Notes under the pieces: model-generated
The model's input: only the letters and a program-made list of their open reading frames with translations
What the model was told of the DNA's origin: nothing
Databases searched by the model: none
Shown here: positions 35,886 through 46,299 of the stretch, one piece after another
How positions within the stretch are numbered: position 1 is the first letter of the stretch
Layout of the letters: every line of letters begins with the position of its first letter
NCBI GenBank assembly: GCA_963729935.1
Contig: CAVSPW010000002.1
Location: forward strand, 682,001-746,000
DNA from: CAIKMD01 sp963729935
GTDB taxonomy: Bacteria; Pseudomonadota; Alphaproteobacteria; ATCC43930; CGMCC-115725
DNA length: 64,000 nucleotides
Direction: 5' to 3'
Translations under genes and position numbers: made by a program

Positions 35886-36391
35886 CCGTACCCGCCGAAC
35901 GACCAGAAACTCTTGAGTTCCGCCGCCGGCGGATCGATGTCCCTCGCGGGACGATGGATGGGACGAGTTCGCTGTGGCTCTTGTGCCGGTCGCACAGCGC
36001 GATCAGGACGCGAGTCAGATTGTGCCGCCCCATTCCCCTGATCCCATGCTGGGAGAGCCGAACGGCTGATCCCGAAGAGAAGCGCGGACCCGCGAGCGAC
36101 ATTGCCGGACGGACGGTAGCAACAGACTGATTATGCTTGACCTCAACAGGCCGAATAGAGAAGAGCCACTCTTGGGAGCGATTTTACACCCATGCCGATC
36201 CGCACTGCAGCCAGCATCTTCGATCAGAAATCGTTCGCCGAGGGAATCCCCAACCGATTCAAATCAGCCGATTCAAACTCTAGCCGAAATGGCGCGACCG
36301 TTGAAGGATGTGACCGACGCCCGGCACGCCGCTCAGCGCCTGCGAAAACAGCGGGTACGGAATCTCGTCCCAGGCCACCACGACCGCAACT
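35886..36391. other. Non-coding stretch behind IS110, with border repeats
   Basis: No supported gene. The first part is probably the IS110 right end. 36255-36277 holds two CGATTCAAA copies. Between these and the kinase stop a short minus-strand frame (ends LQRSRHFG) has no recognisable family. Confidence 0.45.
36255..36277. repeat. Two CGATTCAAA copies, 14-bp period
   Basis: CGATTCAAA at 36255-36263 and 36269-36277, the same nonamer as in the cluster at 15.7-15.85 kb. They may mark the other border of the mobile region. The copies read in the same direction as those on the left, not inverted as simple transposon ends would be. Confidence 0.45.
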
Positions 36392-39300
36392 TCAGGCGGC
36401 CGGGAGGGAGGATGCGATGACATATTGCGCTGCAACAGCGCTGTCCGGTTCCGGCACAGGAAGATAAATGTCAAAACGCGTCCCCTTGCCTGGCTCGCTT
36501 TTGACCTCGATCCTGCCGCCATGGTCTATGACGATGCCGTGCACAATCGAAAGCCCAAGACCGGTGCCTTCCCCGACTCGCTTGGTCGTAAAAAACGGCT
36601 CGAATATGCGTGCCTGAGTGCCCTCGTCCATGCCCATCCCCGTATCGGCGATCGTAAGGCACAACTCGCGCCGTGGTGAGGAGCCGCTTATGACAGCGAG
36701 GGTTATCTTTATTTTCCCCATCTGATCCCCGATAGCCGCGGCGGCATTCGCGACGAGGTTGGTCACAACCTGATGAATCTGCGAAGTGTCGGCCCTGATC
36801 GCGGGCACGTTGGCGATCCGTGTTTCCAGCTCGATTGACGCAGGAATCGTGGCTCGCAGGAGTTTCAGAGCCTCGCCGACAACCTCGCTGAGTTCGGATT
36901 CCTGCTTCTCCGATGTGCTTTTTCGGCTGAACGTGAGCACGCGCTTGACGAGATCACGGGCCCGTTCGCTTGCCTCGAAGATGGTCTCGAGATTGCTTCG
37001 TAGCGGGTTACCCGCTTCCAAACGGCGCGCCCCAAGTTTGCTCAGCGCCATGATCGGCACGAGCGTGTTATTCAGATCGTGCGCGATGCCGCTAGCGAGC
37101 GTGCCGAGGGCCTCGAGCTTCTGCGAATGCAGGAGCTGCCGTTCGAGTTCGAGTTTGCGATGTTCCGCGAGGCGCTGCTCGGTAATATCCTGTAAGGTGC
37201 CGTAAAGATGAATAGGGCGCTTCCGTTCGTCGAAGACGACGTTGCTTTCCCGATGTACGATCCTTTCTTTACCATCGGGGCGCATGATACGGTATTCGAT
37301 TGGCATGATGGTGTTCCCTGAGAGTTCACCCTTCCGATAAGCTAAGAATTTTTCGCGGTCGTCGGGGTGGACGAGTTTTATCAGCGTCTCGGGACCGGGC
37401 AAAGCAGCCCCTTTCTTGATGCCCAAGAGATCGTACATCCCGTCCGACCATTCGATCTTGCCGGTAATGAAGTCGCGCTCGAAGCTGCCAGTGCGTGCGA
37501 TCCGCTGTGCGCGAATGAGGTTCTCGCGGCTGCGGCGCAGTTCGCTCTCGGTATTTTTCTGATCAGTGATATCTTGGAGCGTGCCGTCGCGGCGGATCTC
37601 GTGCTTGTTCTCGTCGAGGGTAATAACGGCTTCCGCGCGCACGATCCTCTCTACTCCGTCGGGGCGGAGGATCCGGTACTCCCCCGAATGGGCAGATCTT
37701 TCCTTCGCCTTTATCTTTACTATCGTCGATGAACCGGCAGCGATCGTCTGGATGAATCAGGTTAACCAGAGTTTCGAGCGAGGCGAGCTCCCCTGGCGCG
37801 ATGCCCAAAATGCGGTACATCTCGTCCGACCAATTAAGTCTGCCCGTGACCGAGTCCCGCTCGAAGCTCCCCAGGCCGGCGATCCGTTGGGCGCGCACCA
37901 TGCTCTCGCGGCTACGACGCAATTCACCTTCGATTTTCCTGCGCCTCGTTACGTCTTGAACCGTTCCAAACAGGCGAATGGGCTTCTCGTTTTCGCCAAA
38001 ATCGACGCCGTATTCGTAGTGAAAAATTCTTTCGTCGCCGTCCGGGCGGATGATTCGGAAGTCCTGCGGCGGAAGAGGATTGCCCAAGAGGACGGCCTCT
38101 CGCTCCGCCATGAATTTCTGGCGATCTTCGGGATAAATCAAATTCACCAAAAGTTCTAGCACCGTATGCGATGGCTGCTCCGGGATGCCCCAAATTCTCA
38201 AGAATTCATCCGACCGTTGGACCTCGCCGGTGAGAAGATCGCGCTCGAAGCTGCCGAGGCCGGCAATGCGTTGCGCGCGCGCGAGATTTTCGCGGCTTCG
38301 GCGCACCACCCGCTCATCCGCCTTGCGCTTGGTAATATCGCGGTGAGCGGTGACAAGGAAATGAGCGTTCTTCGATTTATAAGAACAGGAGCTTATTTCG
38401 ACGGGAAATGTGCTGCCGTCCTTACGTTTCGAGATACGTTCCGCCGCCTGTAGCGTAGGGCCGATGTTAATCGCGGTGAGCGCTCTGCGAATACCTTCTT
38501 CGTCAGTCGATCCCAGAGCTGTAGCCGAAGTATCCCGGAGCGCCAGATTATCCATCTCGCCCCGGTTGTAGCCATAGAGCCGTTCTGCCGCAGGATTTGC
38601 GAAGACGATCTTAAGTCCCTCATCGATCACCAGAACGGCGTCGGGCATCGCTGCGACAAGATCGCGGAGATCGCCGCCCCCTTGGGAAACCTCGGTTAAG
38701 AGCTCATCGTTGCGTCGCAGCACTTTTGCGAGGTAAACAAACAATACGATGATCGTGCTGATTCCCCCTAGCGTGAAAATGCCGATGACCATGGCCACGT
38801 TGCGCCAATGCGCCAGCGCTTTCGAAGCATCCCAACCAGCCGTGACGATAAACTTGGCGCCCTTGCCGCCCATGCCCGCTATGAATTGATCCTTCCCAGC
38901 GACGCCGGTGAACTCTCCGAATACGCTCTCGGAACCGCCCTCTCTGATGGCGCGGAACGCCGGCCGATTCGAGAAATCAACGTTGGGGATGCTGTCGTCG
39001 AGCTTCATCGCGGGACTTTGCACGAGCTGCTGGCCGTTTTCGTTGAACAACTCGATGGCGCTGCCGCGTGGCATGTGAAGCGCGTCAAAGGTCTGCTGTA
39101 GATAGTCCGAATCGATGTAGACGGCGACCACGCCGCGCACGGCTCCGTTGGGATCGATGATCGGTCGGCTCATAATGATTTTTGGCTGCCCGTCAATTGG
39201 ATCGGGAACGAGTTCGCTGACGATGACTTGATTAGATCGCGCTGCCATCTGGCGCTTGAAGAAGCCGTAATCCGCTATTGAGACCGCAATTGGCGGATCC

Positions 39301-39716
39301 GCATCGGAACTGACGACCAGCTTGCCCGCCGCATCGTATATCTCGATCTTCCTGGCTGCTGTCCTGGCATAAACACGAGCAAGCAGAACTTGCCGCAATC
39401 CAGCGTCGTGATCGGTAAGGCTGTCATGAGTCTTCATCGCAGCCTGAGCGGCCTGCAGCGAGAGATCGGCATTTTTCGCGATCTGTTGAACCTCATGGGT
39501 CATGGCCTCGACGGGGATTTGCAGCTGCTCCCTAATCGCCTTGACCTCACTGTCTCGGAGCGAGGTGACAAAGAAGACGGCGAAGATCGCCACGCCGCTC
39601 GCGACCAATAGTCCAATAATCGAGACCACGCGGTTGATCTTCGAAGATGGAAACAATCGAGAAAGGGCCGTGGTACCCGGTGCGCGCGACGACGGTGGGA
39701 AACTCATCTCCGTCAT
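36392..39716 (-). pseudogene. Membrane multi-PAS sensor histidine kinase, frameshifted
   Basis: About 1,107 residues if joined. Order: N-terminal membrane helix (VSIIGLLVASGVAIFAVFFV), a periplasmic dCache-like sensor, a second helix (VIGIFTLGGISTIIVLFVYL), at least four PAS/PAC units (LVAAMPDAVLVIDEG; GLGSFERD repeated), HisKA with H in LASGIAHDLNNTLVPI, and HATPase_c (NLVANAAAAIG, DTGMGMDEG, GTGLGLSIVHGI). Frames switch at a C5 run (37681-37685 on the + strand). One base fewer restores GEYRILRPDG, so an indel or sequencing error is likely. The ATG overlaps the response-regulator stop (ATGA). Confidence 0.82.
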
Positions 39717-40252
39717 CGGCAACGCTCCAAAGTCAGCCGCTGGCGGCGATCAAGCGGGCCGTGGCGCTCTCGCATCAGCTTCGGCGATTGAGCACCCAGC
39801 TTGCTGAGGCGTTTTCGGTGGTGGCGCCGCAGCCAATAAAAATGCGCGCTAGCCATCGATGGGTCTTGCCATTCGATGAACCAGGCGGCGGCGGACCGCT
39901 CGGGAGCAATGCCGCTGAAAGGGCCGGGATCGAGCGGCTTGGCGATCACATCCGTGATGCGACTCTGGCGAACAACCCGGAGAAAGTTGGCATGGCCCAC
40001 CCGCCTACTTCCGGAGATCGCGATGATCTTTGCGTCCCGATACGCGTCGCGGATGTCATAGAGGTTGTCGCTTTTTTCCTTTTCCCGCATGAAGACGTCA
40101 GCGATGACGAGGCCCTGTTGCTCGTCGGGAATGGCGCACCGGCTGCGCCGGGCATTCTCGAGACCGACGGCCTGATCGTGTTCCACGTCAGGAAGTGGGA
40201 CGAGCATGTTACGCGCGACCACGTTGCGATGGATGGTGAAAATGTTCTGCAT
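39713..40252 (-). CDS. Response-regulator receiver protein with degenerate acidic pocket
   Basis: 179 residues. GLVIADVFMREKE holds the phospho-acceptor-like Asp, IIAISGS the Thr/Ser switch and DVIAKPLDP the lysine. The N-terminal pair of acidic residues expected at FTIHRNVVARNMLV is replaced by H-R. The C-terminal 60 residues do not look like a known output domain. GGAAGCACC precedes the ATG. It is coupled to the kinase gene by ATGA, so it is probably its (possibly non-phosphorylatable) partner. Confidence 0.65.
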   Translation of the reverse strand: MQNIFTIHRNVVARNMLVPLPDVEHDQAVGLENARRSRCAIPDEQQGLVIADVFMREKEKSDNLYDIRDAYRDAKIIAISGSRRVGHANFLRVVRQSRITDVIAKPLDPGPFSGIAPERSAAAWFIEWQDPSMASAHFYWLRRHHRKRLSKLGAQSPKLMRERHGPLDRRQRLTLERCR

Positions 40253-40581
40253 GGTGCTTCCGCCGTTCTCTATATCCATGCTATAGCGGTGCCTCAGCAA
40301 TAAATTCGTTTGCTCTGGAGGGTAAATGCGAACGATCACCGCGCTTTGGGAAACAGTGCACCAAGAGGATTGATGAAAGCGTTAACCATGAGATCGATTG
40401 TCGCCGGTGCTCGCACATCGCATACCCGAATGCTAAATGCGAAGGGCGAGGAATGGCCGATGCAAAATCGTGGATTCATTCTACGATCCAACCCCCACTG
40501 ATTTCTGCGACAACATCTTCCAAACCATCGCGAGCTGGCATCGAGAGAGGTGGTGGGATTGCACAGCCGGTATACTGCACT
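40253..40581. other. Intergenic region
   Basis: No supported gene. It lies between the regulator/kinase pair and the end of the Crp/Fnr gene and should hold the two-component promoter. Confidence 0.4.
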
Positions 40582-41352
40582 TCAGTGACTTATTATCGGC
40601 GCGCCGCGCCTATTGCGCGAGGCTGTTCGTAACGCTGTCTCGCGTCGAGTTTTCATCCGCATCGGGCTAGGCCTTTGCTCCGCAAAATCACAAAGTATTT
40701 GAAGAGATCTGATCCGCAAAAGATCGCGGTGGCCTTCAACACCGATGGCGGCGAGCTCGCGGAAAGCGCGCGAAGCGCTTGTCGGCACCATGCCGAGCCA
40801 AGAGGCAATCATGCGCCGTTCGCATGGTAGACGGACGGTTGCTTCTCCTGTGCGACGGTCGACGAGAGACAGCAAGAAGGCAGCCAACCGTTGCGAACCG
40901 TTGCGCATTTTGAGGCTCTTTATCTGGCCGATCATGGCCCTCCAGTGTTCCGCGGCGCAGTGATTAAGCGCCGTCGAGAAAGCGAGATCGGCCGCAACGG
41001 ATCGCTGGAACTCTTCCGCCGGGATCAATATCACGCGGCTGGTTTCCAAAACTTGCGCGCTCATCAAGAAATGTCTGTTGAGAAGGGCTGCCGCGATGAT
41101 GAAAGGTTGGCCTGGCGACACGAATTCGATGATGGTCTCGTGCGCGTCGTGCCCCTTCGCCTTGAGGGCGACATGGCCGTCGAGCGCGATGTGGAGCGAT
41201 TCCGCCATGTCCCCTTCGCGAAAGAGAACACTGCCGGCGGCAAATTCATGGAGGCGCGCGGCGCGGAAAAGCTGCGCTGAATTCTCCTTCGGCACCGATG
41301 CAAACAGCGGAAGGCGCTGCGCGGTGAGAAGATCGGAAGCATGCAATGGCAT
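40582..41352 (-). CDS. Crp/Fnr-family transcriptional regulator
   Basis: 256 residues from the ATG at 41352 (frame open to 41403). Cyclic-nucleotide-binding-type barrel (FAAGSVLFREGDMAESLHIA, FVSPGQPFIIAAAL), long dimer helix, then a Crp-type winged helix (LPCERRMIASWLGMVPTSAS RAFREL). There is no N-terminal Fe-S cysteine cluster, so it is not a classical Fnr. The C-terminal 35 residues are extra, basic and unstructured. It is divergent from the chemotaxis receptor 301 bp away, which it might regulate. Confidence 0.85.
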   Translation of the reverse strand: MPLHASDLLTAQRLPLFASVPKENSAQLFRAARLHEFAAGSVLFREGDMAESLHIALDGHVALKAKGHDAHETIIEFVSPGQPFIIAAALLNRHFLMSAQVLETSRVILIPAEEFQRSVAADLAFSTALNHCAAEHWRAMIGQIKSLKMRNGSQRLAAFLLSLVDRRTGEATVRLPCERRMIASWLGMVPTSASRAFRELAAIGVEGHRDLLRIRSLQILCDFAEQRPSPMRMKTRRETALRTASRNRRGAPIISH

Positions 41353-41653
41353 ACGAACCCTGCAAACAAAACGACGGCCGGCGGGCCAATTGACTACGAT
41401 CATTTATAGGTTCGGATGGTTAATTGTCCATTAACTGCGCTCTCTAAACGCCCGTGTTTACGAGGATATCCCCTCTCAAATCAACAAATGCCATTTGTTG
41501 GAAACACCAAAAGCCTAGCCGACACTTGTTAAACACAAAGTCACCGCTACGCACCCGGCTTAAAAGTTTCAAAAGCCACATCGGGTAAAAAAACGATGTT
41601 TCGTTCGGCTATTCGACCAATTGGTCATCAAGATGAGATTGTGAGGGAACGTC
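41353..41653. other. Divergent promoter region
   Basis: AT-richer than its surroundings, between the Crp/Fnr and chemotaxis-receptor genes. No gene. It contains a CCATTTGTTGGAAACACC stretch and the ribosome site GAGGGAAC before the receptor ATG. Confidence 0.4.
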
Positions 41654-43682
41654 ATGGGAAACCTACTCAAGTTAAACTCCAACCTGAAAGTCGGGGTTCG
41701 TGTCAGCGGCGGCTTCGCGGCGGTCTTGTCGCTGCTCGTCGCCCTTGCGGCGGTGTCTTATTTCGGCCTCGAGTTCGACCCGGGACGCCTTCACGAGCTA
41801 CGAAACGATCAGCGTCAATACGCAGTTGACACTCAAAATCGACCGCAACTTCACCGCGCTGCGGCAAAACGCGCTAGCCTATGTGACGAACGGCAGCGAG
41901 GCGGCGCTGAAGCGCATCGGCGAACTCCGGCAGTCGCTGAGTGCGGACATAAAGGATGAAATCTCACGTCTCATCATCCCGGCGGTCCACGACAAAATGA
42001 CCGAGGTCGGCGGGCTGATGGACCAATTCGGCTCCAATCAGGATGCGCTGATCCAGAAGAAGAAGGAGCGCGATCACGCCTTCAACGAGATGATGGTCCC
42101 GCTCGCCACCAAACTGCAGGCAGCTTTCTCGGACATGATCAATGCGGCGATGAAGGACGGCGATACGGCGACTGCCGCACGAGCCGGAATCGCGCAGCAG
42201 GCGCTAATGTCGATGCGGGTGGCCTCTCTCCGCTATCTTCTGACGCCCGATCAGCAATTCGCGGACGCAGGTAATAAGGCCGGCGACGCACTCAGCGCGG
42301 CGCTAGCTCCGCTGAAACAAACCATCAAAAACCCAGAACAGCAGGACCGCCTGCGGATCGTCGAGGAGACCGCACCGCAATACCGCGCCGCGTTCACGGC
42401 GGCGGCGGCGGCGATCCAGGACGTCAACAAAATCTTCAATGTGACCAATGCTAAGGTAGCCGCCGATATCGGGACGAAGCTCGCGGAGTTAAAAGCGACA
42501 CAGATCGCCTCACTCAAGCAAATCAGCGATAAGAGCAAGGCCGAGATCAGCTCGACCATCACTCAATCGCTTTCGATGTCGATCGGTGCCGCCCTCTTGG
42601 GTGCATTCCTCGCGTGGCTGATCGGTCGCGGCATCACGCGCCCGGTAGCCGGCATGACCAAAGCGATGACGGTTCTCGCGGGCGGCGACACCTCCGTCGA
42701 GATACCGTCTCGCGACAACAAAGACGAGATAGGCGGCATGGCGAAAGCGGTTCAGGTCTTCAAAGACAACATGATCGAGACCGGGCGCCTGCGCGCCGAG
42801 CAAGAGGAGCAAAAGAAGCGGGCCGAAGAGGAGCGTCGCAAGGGGATGCTAGATCTCGCCGACAAGTTCGAGGCGACTGTCGGCGGCGTGGTTAAAACGG
42901 TGAGTGCGGCAGCGACTGAACTACAGGCGACAGCGCAAGCAATGGCGGCGACGGCTGAAGAGACCAGCCGTCAATCCACCGCCGTAGCGGCGGCATCGGA
43001 ACAGGCGACGACCAATGTCCAGACGGTGTCTTCGGCGACAGAAGAGCTGTCCTCGTCAATCAAAGAAATTACGAAACAGGTCGAGGAATCAACCCGCGTC
43101 GTTGGCGAAAGTGCGAAACAGGCGAACCAAACCAATACGCGCGTCCAGCGCCTGAAAGAATTGGTGCAGAAGATCGATGCGGTCGTGAACCTGATCAACG
43201 ACATCGCCAGCCAAACGAACCTCCTTGCGCTCAACGCCACCATCGAGGCGGCGCGCGCGGGGGAAGCGGGCAAGGGCTTTGCCGTCGTCGCGTCGGAAGT
43301 GAAGGCGTTGGCGACACAAACGGCGAAGGCGACCGAGGACATTGCGGCGCAGATCCGTGAAATCCAGGAAGAGACCGATCTGTCGGTGCAGTCGATCGGG
43401 ACCATCACCCAAACTATCGGACAGGTGAACACCATCGCCACGAGCATCGCCACCGCCGTCGAACAACAGGGCGCCGCGACCCAGGAGATCGCGCGCTCGG
43501 TTGCTCAAGCGGCGCAGGGCACGAGCGAGGTCTCCTCTAACATCGTCAGCGTCAACGAAGCCTCGAAGCAGACGGGTGCCGCGGCGACCCAGATGCTGAG
43601 CGCGGCTCAAGAGCTGAGCATGAATGGCGAGACGTTGAAGAGCCAGGTCGACAGCTTCTTGAAGGAAGTGCGCGCAGCCTAG
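41654..43682 (+). pseudogene. Methyl-accepting chemotaxis protein, early frameshift
   Basis: The ribosome site and natural N-terminus are in one frame (MGNLLKLNSNLKVGVRVSGG plus the first membrane helix to about 41777). The rest, from DAFTSYETISVNTQLTLKID, is one base out. The downstream frame has a helical-bundle sensor, a second helix (IGAALLGAFLAWLIGRGITR), HAMP, and the signalling hairpin with QTNLLALNATIEAARAGEAG. About 675 residues if joined. One extra base near 41760-41800 explains it: recent decay or a sequencing error. It would signal to CheA/CheW from the inner membrane. Confidence 0.82.
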
Positions 43683-43694
43683 AAGCAGGCCTGT

Positions 43695-43726
43695 GGGCAG
43701 CGTGGCGGACGAGCGCCACGCTGCCC
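43695..43726 (+). terminator. Strong hairpin behind the chemotaxis receptor
   Basis: A perfect 13-bp stem GGGCAGCGTGGCG/CGCCACGCTGCCC with a 6-nt loop lies 13 bp after the stop. No T-run follows, so termination may be partial or the stem may protect the mRNA end. Confidence 0.6.
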
Positions 43727-43761
43727 TGTGACACTCGTAAATCCAGACGGTGGGAGCTCTC

Positions 43762-44133
43762 ATGGGCGATGCGTCGGTTCGTTCGAATGCCCACATCCAT
43801 CCGGCGATTCGAGACCGCGTCTTGGAGGTTTCCAGCGATTTTCGGCTGAGGTCTCTAGCCTTATCGGGAGAAAGCGGCGCAACGCTGGACGGTACAATCG
43901 CGTTGTTCGAAATGCTGACGCCGACGAATTTTCCAAACATCGATCGCTTACATTACGACGCAGCGGAGGCGGCAGCCAACCTCCTCCGTCTGGTTCGACA
44001 ACGGCTCGCACTCTGGGAATGCGGTCAACTGCCGACGCCGGCCGAAGCGACCGCAACGAAGAATGATATGGCGCGCTGCGAGAATTATTTGAAGGAGTGG
44101 CTAAACCTGATCGAAGGCTGCGAGCGGGCATAG
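43762..44133 (+). CDS. Hypothetical protein downstream of the chemotaxis receptor
   Basis: 123 residues, ATG at 43762 preceded by GGGAG; a GTG four codons upstream is possible. Soluble, mostly helical, ends KEWLNLIEGCERA. Not recognised. It may be cotranscribed with the receptor if the hairpin between leaks. Confidence 0.6.
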   Translation: MGDASVRSNAHIHPAIRDRVLEVSSDFRLRSLALSGESGATLDGTIALFEMLTPTNFPNIDRLHYDAAEAAANLLRLVRQRLALWECGQLPTPAEATATKNDMARCENYLKEWLNLIEGCERA

Positions 44134-44836
44134 CGCCCGAGCGGTATCGGTTCTCTGGCATCGGGTGTCATCCATTTGCGTGAGTCCAAGACGCCTAAGC
44201 GGCAAGGAACGCCGCTAAAGAACCGGCAGCGATTCAGGAGGAACACGGCACTTGGAACTTGCCCGGGGACCAAGTTGCCGAGGTGACGACGTCGCGCAAT
44301 GCGTGAAGGCATCATCAACTCGACCATCGAGTACAGCATGGACGACGTCGGCGACACGCCCGACGAGCAAGCCGCTGAAGGTGGCTTAGAGGCATGGAAG
44401 CTCGCCGTGGCCCTGCGGCGCAGGCATGGCGTCGAGGACGCTGACACGGTGTGCGTCACCCTGGGGCGGCGCGAACATCACCGGGACCAACGCCGGACCG
44501 CTCGGATCGGCCCGCGCAAGCAGCCGATCGCGATAAAGTTTGCGCTAGGGGCACGGTGGCTTGTCGCCCGTCAGCGTTCATGAGAGAGGTTGAAGGAAAT
44601 TGGTAACGGAGGAATGCCCTCGCTGCAAGGTATAGATCGCGTCGAGTTCGCGCTCGGCTTCCTCGATCAGGGTTTCCGCTATTTCGAGATGGGTCGTGGC
44701 GACATCTCCGATGTCTACTCTTCCGCGAAGTGAACAATACTTCATGAACTGGATGCAATGAACTCTACCCGCTTTCCGATGATATCCTGAGTCTGTAATA
44801 AAAAATACGTTTGGCAATTAAACAGGAGGCGATGCG
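44134..44836. other. Region with only weak small frames
   Basis: Two small frames are possible: 44299-44583 (+, MREGIINSTIEYSMDDVGDT start) and 44578-44745 (-, MKYCSLRGRVDIGDVATTHL start). Neither has a clear ribosome site or recognised family. No other structure seen. Confidence 0.35.
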
Positions 44837-45232
44837 ATGAAGATTCCTTCATGGGTCAAGCCGGGTATTTGGGGCATGGGGCTCGGGGCAGCGGCATGGT
44901 GGGCCGTGCTCGCCGGAGGTATGGGCTGGATGAGTGGCTCGGCCGCAAAGCAGTTGGCAGAAAATCAGACGCAACCCGCGGTCGTCGCAGCGGCAACACC
45001 TTATTGCGTCGCGCGCTTCGAGCAACAATCGAACGCCGTAACCTCGTGGCAAGCGCTCAAGAAAAGTGCGAGCGACTACAACCAGACCGACTTCGTCAAA
45101 AAGGGTGGCTGGGCCACGTTATCCGGCCAGAAACTGGATTCGGAGATTACGTCTGCCGTTGCGGATTCCTGTGCGACGCAGCTCTTGGCGCTCACGGAAA
45201 TCGACGGCGTGAAATTGAGCAGCGCAAAGTAG
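44837..45232 (+). CDS. Small membrane-anchored hypothetical protein
   Basis: 131 residues, AGGAGG site before the ATG. One N-terminal membrane helix (WGMGLGAAAWWAVLAGGMGW), then a periplasmic-looking domain with two cysteines (PYCVARFE; DSCATQLL). Resembles conserved hypothetical proteins of alphaproteobacteria. Role unknown. A terminator lies 170 bp downstream. Confidence 0.75.
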   Translation: MKIPSWVKPGIWGMGLGAAAWWAVLAGGMGWMSGSAAKQLAENQTQPAVVAAATPYCVARFEQQSNAVTSWQALKKSASDYNQTDFVKKGGWATLSGQKLDSEITSAVADSCATQLLALTEIDGVKLSSAK

Positions 45233-45400
45233 CTCACAGCTAGACATCGCATAGAACGCGGGCGCGGCTCGCTGCGGGCCGAGCAGGATTCGCATTGATC
45301 GATGCCGGCGGCGCTCTTGCGCCTCACGGTTTTTTAACGCGGCATCGCTAGTTTGATTCCGAGCCCGTTAGTTTCCCGGGCTCAACTCCATAGTGAACTA

Positions 45401-45434
45401 CCCCGCCGTGGCCCAACCCCGGCGGGGCTTTTTT
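45401..45434 (+). terminator. Rho-independent terminator
   Basis: CCCCGCCG (45401-45408) pairs with CGGCGGGG (45420-45427) and CTTTTTTC follows. Clear stem plus T-run, ending transcription of the 44837 gene. Confidence 0.85.
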
Positions 45435-45462
45435 CTTTGGATGATGAGCGTTGGGTACCGCC

Positions 45463-45676
45463 TCAGTCCGAAATTGAGTTGCGCGGATGTTTTGCTCGCG
45501 CCCAAAGATCATAGATCTGGGCGATCGCGTCCTTGCCCATTGAATCGGTGAGCGGTCCTGTACCGATGCCATAAACATCGCAGCCGTCATCAATAAGCCG
45601 GCAGGCGGCTTCGATGGCCTTCTCTGGGCTTGGATGCCTGACGATATGATCTACGGTGTCTTTCCGATATTGGACG
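45463..45676 (-). pseudogene. 3' fragment of a small conserved gene cut by IS3
   Basis: The minus-strand frame ends with AIAQIYDLWARAKHPRNSIS and a TGA and contains SPEKAIEAACRLIDDGCDVY. It resembles the small hypothetical proteins of Rhizobiales with an aspartate-rich core. Its start is missing where the IS3 end begins at 45677. Confidence 0.6.
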
Positions 45677-45744
45677 TGAGAGGTGGTCTCCGAAACTCGG
45701 ACAGGGGTTTAAGCTGGTCCCAACCATGAGAAGGATGGGACGCG

Positions 45745-46032
45745 ATGAGCAGAGGGACACGGAAGCGGTATTCGGCTGAGTTCAAGGCGAAGGTTGCACT
45801 GGAGGCGATCCGGGGTGAGCTGACGCTGGCGGAGTTGGGAACGCGGCACGGCGTGCACCAGACGATGATCGCGGCCTGGAAGCGGCAGGCGATCGAGGGG
45901 CTGTCGGGGACGTTCTCTGGTAAGGCCGAGACGACCGCCGGCATGAGCGAGGGCGAGATCGCCAAGCTGCATGCGAAGATCGGGCAGTTAGTGGTGGAGC
46001 GGGATTTTTTATCGAAAGCCTTCGGTCGATGA
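45745..46032 (+). CDS. IS3 OrfA (transposase, DNA-binding subunit), copy 1
   Basis: 95 residues. HTH of the IS3 OrfA type (YSAEFKAKVALEAIRGELTL, GTRHGVHQTMIAAWKRQA), then a leucine-zipper-like end. orfB starts within its last codons, as usual for programmed -1 frameshifting. Confidence 0.85.
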   Translation: MSRGTRKRYSAEFKAKVALEAIRGELTLAELGTRHGVHQTMIAAWKRQAIEGLSGTFSGKAETTAGMSEGEIAKLHAKIGQLVVERDFLSKAFGR

Positions 46033-46299
46033 GCGTGGATCGAAGGCGAGCGATGATCGAGCCGGGGCATGCACGGCTGTCGATCGTGCGGCAGTGCGAT
46101 CTGGTATCGATCAGCCGGTCGGCGTTTTACTACGCGCCGACGGGAGAGACGCCGCTCAATCTGGCCTTGATGCGGCTGATCGACGAGCAGTTCCTGGAGA
46201 CGCCGTTTTACGGTGCGCGTCAGATGGCGCGTCATCTGCGCCGGCAGGGCTACGCGGTTGGGCGCAAGCGGGTGCGTCGGCTGATGGCCCGAATGGGGC
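46029..46299 (+). pseudogene. IS3 orfB 5' part, copy 1, cut by IS256
   Basis: The frame MSVDRRRAMIEPGHARLSIV to RRLMARMG matches an IS3 OrfB N-terminus. The DDE core is missing beyond the IS256 end. Confidence 0.75.

Larger units (their letters stand above)
45677..46299 (+). mobile_element. IS3-family 5' half, copy 1
   Basis: It begins TGAGAGGTGGTCTCCG, an IS3-type terminal repeat, and runs to the IS256 border. It carries intact orfA and the first third of orfB. An inverted near-identical half lies at 47597-48263. Confidence 0.85.

Noticed and set aside
35886..36120. Attachment site or origin
   Set aside because: No tRNA end, iterons or DnaA boxes found. More likely the end of the IS110 element.
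15699..36277. CRISPR-associated transposon (CAST)
   Set aside because: No cas gene and no regularly spaced repeats near the Tn7-like genes. The CGATTCAAA copies are too few and irregular for an array, and TniQ is long.
36280..36522. Minus-strand frame ending LQRSRHFG after the kinase gene
   Set aside because: It overlaps the kinase end in another frame and has no recognisable family; probably non-coding.
44299..44583. Possible 94-aa gene
   Set aside because: No ribosome site or family and weak coding character, so it is listed only in the description of the region.
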